A stretch of 64,000 nucleotides of DNA from Luteipulveratus flavus (lineage in GTDB: Bacteria; Actinomycetota; Actinomycetes; Actinomycetales; Dermatophilaceae). This document shows, in pieces, positions 48,502 through 57,065 of this stretch. Location: the NCBI RefSeq assembly GCF_029080175.1, contig NZ_JARFJC010000025.1; one strand, 5' to 3'. Positions within the stretch are counted from its first letter, which is position 1. Each line of letters begins with the position of its first letter. The notes below the pieces were generated by a model. That model was not told where the DNA came from. It searched no databases and saw only the letters and a program-made list of their open reading frames with translations. The translations under genes were made by a program, and so were the position numbers.

Positions 48502-51267
48502 ATGTCGCCACACCTGGTCTTCGACGTCAGCGCCGAGGGGCGTGCCGCCACCGAGCCGCTCCGGGAGGACATCCGCCTCCTCGGGGGACTGCTCGGTGAC
48601 GTCATCCGGGAGCAGGAGGGCGAGCGCGTGTTCGAGCTCGTCGAGGAGGCTCGCCGGCGAGCGTTCGCGGTGCGCCGCCAGGAGGTCGACCGCGAGGGTA
48701 TCGCCGACCTCTTCCGCGACCTGTCGACCCAGGACTCCCTGCAGGTGATCCGGGCCTTCAGCCTGTTCGCCCTGCTGGCCAACCTCGCCGAGGACCTGCA
48801 CCGCGAGCGGCGCCGCGCCCTGCACGTCCGTGCCGGCGACCCGCCGCCCGCAGACTCCCTCGCCGCCGGGTTCGCCGCGCTCGCCGAGGCGCAGCTGGAC
48901 CCGGCCGAGGTGGCCGACGTCCTGCAGGACGCGACCGTCGTGCCGGTCATCACGGCCCACCCGACCGAGACGCGCCGCCGTACGGTGTTCGAGGCCCAGT
49001 CGCGGATCGCGGACACGATGCGGATTCGCGAGCGGATGACGCTGAGCGACGCCGAGGAGGAGTCGGCGCTGCGGACGATCACGATCCAGGTCATCACCCT
49101 CTGGCAGACCGCCCTGATCCGGCTGCAGCGCGTCCGCATCCAGGACGAGATCGAGGTCGGGCTGCGTTTCTTCGAGGCGTCCCTCTTCGAGGTGATGCCG
49201 CAGATCAACGCCCGCGTCCGGCGCGAGCTCGCCGAGCTGTACCCCGGTACGGACCTGCTGCCCCAGCCGCTCCTGCGTGCGGGTTCGTGGATCGGTGGCG
49301 ACCGCGACGGCAACCCCAACGTCGACGCCGACGTCGTCGCCACGGCGTCCTCGCGCGCCGCGCAGACCGCGCTGACCCACTACCTCGACGAGGTGAGCAC
49401 GCTCGAGACGAGCCTGTCCCTGTCCGTGCGTCTGACCGCCGTGAGCGAGGACCTGCTCGCCCTGGCCGCGCGCAGCGAGGACGACGCCCGCGACGACGAG
49501 CCGTACCGCCAGGCGCTGCGCTGGATCCACCACCGGTTGGTGTGCACGTACGACGTCTTCTTCGACGAGTGGCTGGGCGGCGGCAGCATCGGGGAGGCGA
49601 CCGCGTACGACACCCCCGGCGAGCTGCTCGCCGAGCTGGACGTCATCGACGCCTCGCTGCGCGCGGACGGCGACGACCTGATCGCCGACGACCGGCTGCT
49701 GCGGCTGCGCGAGGCGGTGCGGACGTTCGGCTTCCACCTGTACGGCCTGGACCTGCGGCAGAACTCCGACGTCCACGAGCAGACCGTCGCCGAGCTGTTC
49801 GCCTGGGCCGGGGTGCATGACACGTACGCGGACCTGGACGAGAAGGAGCGCGTCGACCTGCTGGTCGAGGTGCTCCGGTCGCGGCGGCCGCTCATCGGCG
49901 CGGACGCCGAGCTGTCCGAGCAGACGACCCGCGAGCTGGCGATCACCGCGGCCGCAGCGCGGGCGATCCGGACGTTCGGGCCGGAGGCGGTGCCGAACTA
50001 CGTGATCAGCATGTGCACCAGCGTGTCCGACCTGCTGGAGTGCGCGGTGCTGCTCAAGGAGGCCGGCCTGCTCGACCCCGTCACGGGGACCAGCCCGGTC
50101 AACATCGTGCCGCTCTTCGAGACGATCGAGGACCTGCAGGTCTCGGCGACGACGGTGCGGGCGGCGCTCGCGGTCCCGGCGTACCGCGCCCTGGTCGAGC
50201 GCAAAGGCAGCCTGCAGGAGATCATGCTCGGCTACAGCGACTCCAACAAGGACGGCGGCTACCTGGCGGCCAACTGGGCGCTCTACCGCGCCGAGCTGGA
50301 CCTCGTCGAGGTCGCGCGCGAGCACGGTCTGCGCCTGCGGCTGTTCCACGGGCGCGGTGGCACGGTCGGACGCGGCGGCGGCCCGAGCTACGAGGCGATC
50401 CTCGCGCAGCCGCCCGGTGCGGTCCGCGGCTCGTTGCGGCTCACCGAGCAGGGCGAGATCATCGCCGCGAAGTACGCCGAGCCGCGGCTGGCCGTCCGCA
50501 ACCTCGAGGCGATCGTCTCGGCCACGCTGGAGGCGTCCCTCCTGGACACCGAACGCCTGGGTGACGAGACCGGCTCCGCGTACGCCCACCTGGACGAGCT
50601 GGCGGCGCTGGCGCGGGAGTCGTACGCCGACCTGGTCCACCGCACAGCGGGATTCGTGGAGTACTTCAAGACCTCGACGCCCGTCGGGGAGATCGGCGCG
50701 CTCAACATCGGTTCACGCCCGGCGTCCCGCAAGCCGACCGAGCAGATCTCCGACCTGCGTGCGATCCCGTGGGTGATGAGCTGGTCGCTGTCGCGGGTGA
50801 TGCTGCCCGGGTGGTACGGCACCGGGTCGGCCCTGGAGCAGTGGGTCGGCGGGGATCAGGAGCGGCTGGCGACGCTGCGTGGCTACTACGAGCGGTGGCC
50901 GTTCTTCCGCACCGTCATGTCCAACCTCGCGCAGGTGATGGCGAAGTCGGATCTCGGTATCGCGGAGCGGTACTCGCGGCTGGTGCAGGACGAGGAGCTG
51001 CGCGGGCGCGTCTTCGGCAAGATCGTGCAGGAGCACGAGCGGACGGTGCGGATGTTCGGGCAGGTGACGGGGCACGAGGACGTGCTGTGGGACAACGCCG
51101 CGCTGAAGCGGTCCGTCTTCAATCGGTTCCCCTACCTCGAGCCGCTCAACCACCTGCAGGTCGAGCTGCTGCACCGCTACCGCGCGGGCGACGAGAGCGA
51201 GCAGGTGCGCCGCGGGATCCTGCTGACGATGAACGGCCTCGCGACCGCCCTGCGCAACTCCGGCTGA
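48502..51267 (+). CDS. ppc: Phosphoenolpyruvate carboxylase
   Basis: Adds bicarbonate to PEP to give oxaloacetate, refilling the TCA cycle. In the 921-aa product I see VITAHPTETRRRT (catalytic His153), GGDRDGNPNV, GYSDSNKDGGYLAANW, and FHGRGGTVGRGGGPSYEAI, all hallmark motifs. Length is family-typical. I took ATG 48502; a CATGCT box ends 7 nt upstream (leaderless); the longer frame from 48451 has no support. Confidence 0.95.
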   Translation: MSPHLVFDVSAEGRAATEPLREDIRLLGGLLGDVIREQEGERVFELVEEARRRAFAVRRQEVDREGIADLFRDLSTQDSLQVIRAFSLFALLANLAEDLHRERRRALHVRAGDPPPADSLAAGFAALAEAQLDPAEVADVLQDATVVPVITAHPTETRRRTVFEAQSRIADTMRIRERMTLSDAEEESALRTITIQVITLWQTALIRLQRVRIQDEIEVGLRFFEASLFEVMPQINARVRRELAELYPGTDLLPQPLLRAGSWIGGDRDGNPNVDADVVATASSRAAQTALTHYLDEVSTLETSLSLSVRLTAVSEDLLALAARSEDDARDDEPYRQALRWIHHRLVCTYDVFFDEWLGGGSIGEATAYDTPGELLAELDVIDASLRADGDDLIADDRLLRLREAVRTFGFHLYGLDLRQNSDVHEQTVAELFAWAGVHDTYADLDEKERVDLLVEVLRSRRPLIGADAELSEQTTRELAITAAAARAIRTFGPEAVPNYVISMCTSVSDLLECAVLLKEAGLLDPVTGTSPVNIVPLFETIEDLQVSATTVRAALAVPAYRALVERKGSLQEIMLGYSDSNKDGGYLAANWALYRAELDLVEVAREHGLRLRLFHGRGGTVGRGGGPSYEAILAQPPGAVRGSLRLTEQGEIIAAKYAEPRLAVRNLEAIVSATLEASLLDTERLGDETGSAYAHLDELAALARESYADLVHRTAGFVEYFKTSTPVGEIGALNIGSRPASRKPTEQISDLRAIPWVMSWSLSRVMLPGWYGTGSALEQWVGGDQERLATLRGYYERWPFFRTVMSNLAQVMAKSDLGIAERYSRLVQDEELRGRVFGKIVQEHERTVRMFGQVTGHEDVLWDNAALKRSVFNRFPYLEPLNHLQVELLHRYRAGDESEQVRRGILLTMNGLATALRNSG

Positions 51268-51298
51268 CCGCCCACCCCTCGCCCCAGGTCCGCGTGCT

Positions 51299-51427
51299 GG
51301 CAAAAGCTGGTGCCCGGCACACGTATGCATGTGCTGGTGGCCAGCTTTTGCCGGGGTGGGCGGCAGAAGTTGATAGTGGGCACAGGAATGGGTGTGCCGG
51401 TGGCCAGCTTTTGCCGGGGTGGGCGGC
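51299..51427. repeat. Hairpin and direct repeats between ppc and the cysteine desulfurase gene
   Basis: GGCAAAAGCTGG (51299-51310) pairs perfectly with CCAGCTTTTGCC (51341-51352). The right part repeats: 51336-51364 and 51399-51427 are identical over 29 bp, with a 63-bp period, and similar over 34 bp. The element fills the gap between convergent genes and likely ends transcription; it also looks like a dispersed repeat. Confidence 0.75.
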
Positions 51428-51434
51428 GGCCGGG

Positions 51435-52565
51435 TCAGCCGGCGGCGAGCTTTCGGACGGCGCCTACGGCGTCGGCGATCTGCCCCGCGACGGCGTCCAG
51501 GTCGGCGGCCGGCGTGCGCTCGTCGAACGTGAGCCGTACGGCGGTCTGCGCGAGGGCCGGGTCGTACCCCATGGCCAGCAGCACCGGGGACGGCTCGTCA
51601 CTGCCGGCGGCGCAGGCCGAGCCGCTGGAGCACAGTGTCCCGCGCTCCTGCAGCCGGAGCAGGACGGACTCGCCGCTGACGCCGTCGAAGACGAACGACG
51701 CGTGGCCGGGCAATCGGCGGTCCGGGTGGCCGGTCAGCCGGGCACCGGGGACCCGGTCGAGCACCTCGGCGATCAGTGAATCGCGTTGCGCGGCAACGGG
51801 TTCGGAGCGGGCGAGATCGACCAGGTCCAGAGCAGTGGCGAACCCGACGGCCGACGCCACGTCGCTGGTCCCCGAACGGAGCCCGCGCTCCTGTCCGCCG
51901 CCGTGCAGCAGCGGCTCGATCGGAGTACGCCGCCGCACGTAGAGCACGCCGACGCCCTTGGGCGCACCGAGCTTGTGGCCCGAGAGGCTCATGGCCCGCA
52001 CCCCGAGCGCGCCGACGCTCAGGTCGAGCCACCCGGCCGCCTGGACCGCGTCGGTGTGCAAGGGGACGCCGAGCTCCTGCGCGACCGCCGCCAGCTCGGC
52101 CACCGGCTGGACGGTGCCGACCTCGTTGTTGGCGTACTGGACGCTCACCAGCGTCGTGTCCGGGCGGAGCGCTGCACGCAACGCCTCGACGTGCACCAGC
52201 CCGTCGTGGTCGACCGGAAGGTGGGTCACGTCGTACCCGATGCGCTCCAGGAACGCGGCCGACTCGAGCACGGCCGGGTGCTCGACCGCGGACACGACCA
52301 CGTGACGCCCGCGCGGCGCGGCCAGGGCGATGCCCTTGACGGCGGTGTTGTCCGCCTCGGTCCCGCCGGAGGTGAAGACGACCTCGCTCGCCCGAGCGCC
52401 CAGCCGGGCGGCGACCCGCGCCCGAGCGTCCTCGAGCGCGGTGTGTGCCGAGGCGCCGAGGTCGTGCTGGCTCGATGCGTTGCCGAAATCCCTTGTCAGG
52501 TAGGGGAGTACGGCCTCGACCACCTCACGACGCGGCGGCGACGTGGCGGAGTGGTCCAGGTACAT
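51435..52565 (-). CDS. Cysteine desulfurase (NifS/IscS type)
   Basis: PLP enzyme, 376 aa, that takes sulfur from cysteine for iron-sulfur cluster assembly. MYLDHSATSP at the start, VSAVEHPAVLES, SGHKLGAPKG (PLP Lys), and CSSGSACAAGS with the active Cys. It overlaps nadC (ATGA) as last gene of the NAD operon, so its likely role is to supply the [4Fe-4S] cluster of NadA, as for the nad-linked nifS of Bacillus. Confidence 0.92.
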   Translation of the reverse strand: MYLDHSATSPPRREVVEAVLPYLTRDFGNASSQHDLGASAHTALEDARARVAARLGARASEVVFTSGGTEADNTAVKGIALAAPRGRHVVVSAVEHPAVLESAAFLERIGYDVTHLPVDHDGLVHVEALRAALRPDTTLVSVQYANNEVGTVQPVAELAAVAQELGVPLHTDAVQAAGWLDLSVGALGVRAMSLSGHKLGAPKGVGVLYVRRRTPIEPLLHGGGQERGLRSGTSDVASAVGFATALDLVDLARSEPVAAQRDSLIAEVLDRVPGARLTGHPDRRLPGHASFVFDGVSGESVLLRLQERGTLCSSGSACAAGSDEPSPVLLAMGYDPALAQTAVRLTFDERTPAADLDAVAGQIADAVGAVRKLAAG

Positions 52566-53404
52566 CACGAGAGCTTGACGTCCAGGCCGAGGTCGAGCGA
52601 GCGCACCGAGTGGGTGAGCGCGCCGACCGAGATCACGTCGACGCCCGTCCGGGCGATGTCGCCGATCGTCTCCAGCGTGATCCCGCCGCTCGCCTCGACC
52701 AGCGCACGCCCGGCGACCAGGCGGACGCCTTCGCGCAGCTCCGCGACGGTGAAGTTGTCGAGCATGATCGTGTCGACGCCCCCTGCGAGCACCGGCTCGA
52801 TCTGGTCCATGCGGTCGACCTCGACCTCGACGTGCGTGGTGTGGGGGAGCGCGGCGCGCGCCGCCCGGATCGCGGCCGTGACGTCGGGGAGCAGGGCCAG
52901 GTGGTTGTCCTTGGCCATGACCGCGTCGGACAGCGAGAACCGGTGGTTGTGCCCACCACCGCACCGGACGGCGTGCCGTTCCAGGGCGCGCAGCCCGGGC
53001 GTCGTCTTGCGGGTGTCGACGACGCGCGCGCCTGTGCCTGCGACGGCGTCGACGTACGCCGCGGTCTGGGTCGCGACGGCGCACATCCGCTGCAGGAGGT
53101 TCAGCGCGACGCGCTCGGACCGCAGCACCGACCTCGCCGGCCCGCTCACCCGGGCGAGGACGTCGCGGGCACCGAACCGGTCACCGTCGGCGACCAGCAG
53201 CTCGACCTCCACGCGCGCGTCGTACGCCGTGAACGCGACCTGGAGGACGGCGCCACCGGCCATCACGCCCGCCTCACGGGCCACGAGATCTGCTGTCGCG
53301 GTGGCGGACTCGTGGATGAAGGCCTCCGAGGTGAGGTCGCCGGACGGGGCGTCCTCCTCGAGGGCGAGCTCGACGACGCGCAGGATCTGGCTGTGCTCAA
53401 GCAT
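52565..53404 (-). CDS. nadC: Nicotinate-nucleotide pyrophosphorylase (carboxylating)
   Basis: Converts quinolinate and PRPP into nicotinate mononucleotide. The 279-aa product has EDAPSGDLTS, VDTRKTTPGLRALERHAVRCGGGHNHR and the barrel end VEVEVDRMDQIEPVLAGG, plus SVGALTHS. ATG at 53404 overlaps nadB by 8 nt. Confidence 0.94.
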   Translation of the reverse strand: MLEHSQILRVVELALEEDAPSGDLTSEAFIHESATATADLVAREAGVMAGGAVLQVAFTAYDARVEVELLVADGDRFGARDVLARVSGPARSVLRSERVALNLLQRMCAVATQTAAYVDAVAGTGARVVDTRKTTPGLRALERHAVRCGGGHNHRFSLSDAVMAKDNHLALLPDVTAAIRAARAALPHTTHVEVEVDRMDQIEPVLAGGVDTIMLDNFTVAELREGVRLVAGRALVEASGGITLETIGDIARTGVDVISVGALTHSVRSLDLGLDVKLS

Positions 53405-54911
53405 GGGAGTCCGTCCTGATCGAGGAGTGGCGGGCCGGGTCGACCGGCGTAGGGAAGTCGGTGCGGTAGTGGCCGCCGCGGGACTCCTCACGGGCCAGGG
53501 CGGAGCCGACCACCGCGCGGGCCAGCAGGAGGAGGTTGGCGTCCTCGGCCGACTTCGCGTCGGTGACGTCCGGGGTGCGCCACGAGCGCAGCGTCGCGGA
53601 CGCCTCCCGCAGCCCGTCACCGGTACGCGCCAGGCCGGCCGCCCGCCACATCAGCTGCTGCAGGTCGTCCCGGGTGAACGCGCCCGCGCCGGCCTCGTCG
53701 CCGAGGCGGGCCGTGCGGACGTCCGCCCACGCGCCGTCGAACGCCTCCGCGTCCGGGCTCTCCTCGATGGCTCGCACGCAGCGGATGCCGTACACCGCGC
53801 CCTCCAGCAGGGAGTTGGAGGCGAGCCGGTTGGCGCCGTGCAGCCCGTTGCAGGCGACCTCGCCGACCGCGAACAGACCGGGCAGGCTGGTGCGGCCCCA
53901 GGAGTCGGTCCGTACACCGCCCATGTAGTAGTGGGCCGCCGGCGTCACCGGGATCGGTGCGATGGACCAGTCGAGCCCGCGGGCGCGGCACGCGGCGTCG
54001 ATGGTCGGGAAGCGCCGCGCCAGGAACGTCGCGCCGAGGGCGGTCGCGTCGAGACGTACCGGGGTGCCCGGCTGCTTCGCCATCTGCGCCGCGATGCCCC
54101 GGGCGACCACGTCACGCGGTGCGAGCTCGGCGTCCGGGTGGACGTCGGTCATGAACCGGCGGCCGTCGGCGTCGACGAGAACGGCGCCCTCGCCGCGGAC
54201 GGCCTCGGAGACCAGGAACGACTCCGGACCGTCCAACGCGGTCGGGTGGAACTGGTAGAGCTCCAGGTCCGAGGCGACCGCACCGGCGCGCAGCGCGAGC
54301 GCGATGCCGTCGCCGGTCGCGACCTCCGGGTTGGTGGTGAACGGGAACAGCTGGCCCGCACCGCCGGTGGCCAGCACCACGGCGTCCGCCGTCAGGACCT
54401 CGCCGTCGAGCAGCCGTACGCCGGTGGCCGCACCGTCCTGCGTCACGAGCTCGACGACGGTGCGGTTGGTCAGAACTCGGACGCCGCTCTCGCGCAGCCG
54501 GTCGACCAGCGCGTACGCGATGGCCGCGCCGGTCGCGTCACCGCCGGCGTGCAGGATGCGCGCGTGGGAGTGCGCCGCCTCCAGGCCGTGGGCGAGCTCG
54601 CCGTCGGCGCCGCGGTCGAACCGCACGCCCCGGTCGATCAGTCGCTGGACGGCCTCGGGGCCGCCGGAGCAGAGTGCGAGTGCGGTGTCGGCGTCGCTGA
54701 GACCGGCCCCGGCGACGAGGGTGTCGTGCAGGTGCGACTCGACGCTGTCGTCCGGTGTCGCCACGACGGCGATGCCGCCCTGGGCGTACCGGGTGTTGCT
54801 CTCGGCGAGGTCGGCCTTGGTGACGAGGACGACGTCGTGACCGCGCGCGGACGCCTCCAGCGCCGCGGTCGTCCCGGCGACGCCGCTACCGATGACCAGG
54901 ACCCGCATCAT
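53397..54911 (-). CDS. nadB: L-aspartate oxidase
   Basis: FAD enzyme of 504 aa that turns aspartate into iminoaspartate for quinolinate synthesis. It has VLVIGSGVAGTTAALEA (FAD), NTRYAQGGIAVV, RILHAGGDATGAAI, and the C-terminal helical domain. Starts with ATG 54911 overlapping the nadA stop. Confidence 0.94.
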   Translation of the reverse strand: MMRVLVIGSGVAGTTAALEASARGHDVVLVTKADLAESNTRYAQGGIAVVATPDDSVESHLHDTLVAGAGLSDADTALALCSGGPEAVQRLIDRGVRFDRGADGELAHGLEAAHSHARILHAGGDATGAAIAYALVDRLRESGVRVLTNRTVVELVTQDGAATGVRLLDGEVLTADAVVLATGGAGQLFPFTTNPEVATGDGIALALRAGAVASDLELYQFHPTALDGPESFLVSEAVRGEGAVLVDADGRRFMTDVHPDAELAPRDVVARGIAAQMAKQPGTPVRLDATALGATFLARRFPTIDAACRARGLDWSIAPIPVTPAAHYYMGGVRTDSWGRTSLPGLFAVGEVACNGLHGANRLASNSLLEGAVYGIRCVRAIEESPDAEAFDGAWADVRTARLGDEAGAGAFTRDDLQQLMWRAAGLARTGDGLREASATLRSWRTPDVTDAKSAEDANLLLLARAVVGSALAREESRGGHYRTDFPTPVDPARHSSIRTDSHA

Positions 54912-56173
54912 TTCCGCCCCTCGGGCAGCGCGGCCAGCATGCGCTCCAGGGCCACGCGGGCGTCCGCGGCGACGTCCGGCGCGACCGAGACCTGGTTGCG
55001 CACCTCACTCTCGACGAGCCCGTCCAGCGTCCACGCGAGGTACCCCGGGTGGATGCGGTACATCGTCGAGCACGGGCAGATGACCGGGTCGAGGCAGAAG
55101 ATCGTCATGTCGGGGTGCTCCGCCTGGAGGCGGTTCACGAGGTTGACCTCGGTACCGATCGCGAAGACGTCGCCCGGCGAGCCCGCCTCGATCGCCTTGC
55201 GGATGTAGTCGGTCGAGCCGGCCTCGTCGGCGGCGTCGACCACCGGCATCGGGCACTCGGGGTGGACGATGACGCGCACGCCGGGGTACTCGGCCCGCGC
55301 CTGCTCGATCTGGTCGACGGTGAACCGCTTGTGCACCGAGCAGAACCCGTGCCAGAGGATCACCCGCGCCGCGTCCAGCTGCTCGGCGGTGTTGCCGCCC
55401 AGAGGCTTTCGCGGGTTCCACATCGGCATCTGGTCCAGGCCGACGCCCATCGCCTTGGCGGTGTTGCGGCCCAGGTGCTGGTCGGGGAAGAACAGCACCC
55501 GCTGCCCGCGCTCGAACGCCCACTCCAGCACGGTCGAGGCGTTGGAGGAGGTGCAGACGATGCCGCCGTGCCGGCCGCAGAACGCCTTCAGCGCCGCCGA
55601 GGAGTTCATGTACGTGACGGGTACGACCGGCTGGCGGCCGTCGGCGTCCGGCTCGTCGCCGTAGAGCTCCATCAGCTCCTCCCACGCCGACTCGACGGAG
55701 TCCTCGTCGGCCATGTCGGCCATCGAGCAGCCGGCCGCGAGGTTGGGCAGGATCACCCGCTGCTCGGGCCGGGCCAGGATGTCGGCCGTCTCGGCCATGA
55801 AGTGCACGCCGCAGAAGACGATGGTCTCGGCGTCCGGCTTGGTGAGCGCGGCGTTGGCGAGCTGGAAGGAGTCGCCCAGGAAGTCGGCGTACTGCACGAC
55901 CTCGTCCCGCTGGTAGAAGTGGCCGAGGATGACGAGCCGGTCGCCGAGTGCCTTCTTGGCGTTGCGGATCCGCTCGTGCAGCTCCTCATCGCTCATCCGC
56001 TGGTAGGCCACCGGCAGCTGCCCCGGGCGGGTGACCGGCGCCGGGATGACGTCGTCCTCGGACGCGCCCGGTCCGTACCCGGGCGACAGGTCGAACTCCC
56101 ACGGTCCCTTGGCCAGCTCGGTGTCGCAGCTGCTGCTCGGCCGAGTGGTGATCGCGACGTTCACGGACGTCAT
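54908..56173 (-). CDS. nadA: Quinolinate synthase
   Basis: Joins iminoaspartate with dihydroxyacetone phosphate to quinolinate using a [4Fe-4S] cluster. Of 421 aa, the three-fold repeat structure is seen in ILGHFYQRDEVVQYADFLGDS, FCGVHFMAETADIL, PNLAAGCSMADM, CTSSNASTVLEW, and CPMPVVD; cluster cysteines are among them. The ATG lies in the stop of the Nudix regulator gene (ATGA). Confidence 0.95.
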   Translation of the reverse strand: MTSVNVAITTRPSSSCDTELAKGPWEFDLSPGYGPGASEDDVIPAPVTRPGQLPVAYQRMSDEELHERIRNAKKALGDRLVILGHFYQRDEVVQYADFLGDSFQLANAALTKPDAETIVFCGVHFMAETADILARPEQRVILPNLAAGCSMADMADEDSVESAWEELMELYGDEPDADGRQPVVPVTYMNSSAALKAFCGRHGGIVCTSSNASTVLEWAFERGQRVLFFPDQHLGRNTAKAMGVGLDQMPMWNPRKPLGGNTAEQLDAARVILWHGFCSVHKRFTVDQIEQARAEYPGVRVIVHPECPMPVVDAADEAGSTDYIRKAIEAGSPGDVFAIGTEVNLVNRLQAEHPDMTIFCLDPVICPCSTMYRIHPGYLAWTLDGLVESEVRNQVSVAPDVAADARVALERMLAALPEGRK

Positions 56174-56877
56174 GCCTGCTCCTTCGAAGGGGTCAGCGGG
56201 CCGTGGTCGGCCGGCTGCACTGCGGTGTCGTAGCGGTAGAGGCGTGGGGGCCGATGGCTCGTGCCGGTGAGGTGCTCGCCGGTGTCGACGAGCGATCCGG
56301 TGGCCAGGATCTGCCGGCGGAAGTTGGCCGGGTCGAAGGAGCAGCCGCGGACGGCCTCGTGCACCTGGCGCAGCTGGGCGAGGGTGAACGTCTCGCCGAG
56401 GAACCCGTGCGCGATGCGGGAGTACTCCATCTTCGTGCGCAGCCGCCACACGGCGTAGTCGACGATCGTGCGGTGGTCGAACGCCAGCTCGGGCAGGTCG
56501 TCGACGGCGAACCATTCGACGTTGTCGCTGTCGATCGCCTGGGCGGCCTCGTCGGCGTGGACCAAGGCCCAGTAGACGATCGAGACCACGCGGGTGTCGT
56601 CGGCCGAGCGGTCGAGCGTGCCGAAGGCGTACAGCTGCTCGAGGTAGCGCGGCGTCAGCCCGGTCGTGCGGCCGAGCGTCGCGCGGGCGGCGGTCTCCAG
56701 GTCGTGCTCGGGGGAGAGCCAGCCGCCGGGGAGGGCCCAGCGGCCCTCGTACGGCTCACGGATGCGGCGGACCAGCGGCAGCCACAGCGTCATCAGGTCC
56801 GAGTCCGGGCTCGGGCGCAGCGCGAAGATCACCGTCGAGACCGCGAGGTCGACCCGCTCGGCGTGCTGGCGTCCCAT
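56170..56877 (-). CDS. nrtR: NrtR-type Nudix transcriptional regulator of NAD metabolism
   Basis: A 235-aa protein with N-terminal Nudix fold (about 10-145) and C-terminal winged helix (about 155-215; AHGFLGETFTLAQLRQVHEAV). The Nudix box is degenerate: after GGWLSPEHDLETAARATLGRTTGL the expected REL-EE glutamates are replaced, so it should sense rather than hydrolyse an ADP-ribose-type ligand. AGGAG precedes the ATG. It starts the nadABC operon with which it overlaps, and the promoter carries a palindrome. Confidence 0.88.
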   Translation of the reverse strand: MGRQHAERVDLAVSTVIFALRPSPDSDLMTLWLPLVRRIREPYEGRWALPGGWLSPEHDLETAARATLGRTTGLTPRYLEQLYAFGTLDRSADDTRVVSIVYWALVHADEAAQAIDSDNVEWFAVDDLPELAFDHRTIVDYAVWRLRTKMEYSRIAHGFLGETFTLAQLRQVHEAVRGCSFDPANFRRQILATGSLVDTGEHLTGTSHRPPRLYRYDTAVQPADHGPLTPSKEQA

Positions 56878-56884
56878 GGTGCTC

Positions 56885-56937
56885 CTGTCGCCTACTTAAG
56901 GTGACAGCGACATTAACACCCCTTCTGGTCATGTCAA
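56885..56937 (-). promoter_or_regulatory. NAD operon promoter with palindromic operator
   Basis: Minus-strand -35 TTGACA at 56932-56937, -10 TAATGT at 56910-56915 (16-bp spacer). The inverted repeat CTGTCGCC-N7-GGTGACAG (56885-56892 and 56900-56907, 7 of 8 pairs) sits just downstream, over the transcription start. Probable NrtR operator. Confidence 0.62.
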
Positions 56938-56957
56938 CCTGAACCCGCATGACCAAA

Positions 56958-56985
56958 GACCGGCCCACCGCTGGGTGGGCCGGTC
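56958..56985. terminator. Perfect 12-bp hairpin in the gap between nrtR and the protease gene
   Basis: GACCGGCCCACC-GCTG-GGTGGGCCGGTC. It lies about 80 nt downstream of the protease gene stop on the minus strand and also upstream of nrtR, so it isolates the NAD operon. Confidence 0.8.
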
Positions 56986-56992
56986 TCCGGTC

Positions 56993-57047
56993 GAGTGCGC
57001 GCGTCCTGCGGTTCTCAGCGCCGGAAGCACGCAGGACACGCGCACTC
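56993..57047. repeat. Palindromic repeat, copy B
   Basis: Arms 56993-57009 and 57031-57047 pair over 16 of 17 bases around a 21-nt loop. The right arm is GCAGGACACGCGCACTC, identical to the copy at 37965-38050, while the loop differs. It begins 19 nt after the protease stop on the minus strand. Confidence 0.8.
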
Positions 57048-57065
57048 GGCGGGGGAGGCGGAGGG

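Noticed and set aside
46272..50640. Two overlapping long minus-strand frames
   Set aside because: Antisense to the CNNM pair and ppc; Ser/Arg-rich shadow translations.
51786..55208. Plus-strand open frame of 1140 codons
   Set aside because: Antisense to the NAD operon; no domain.
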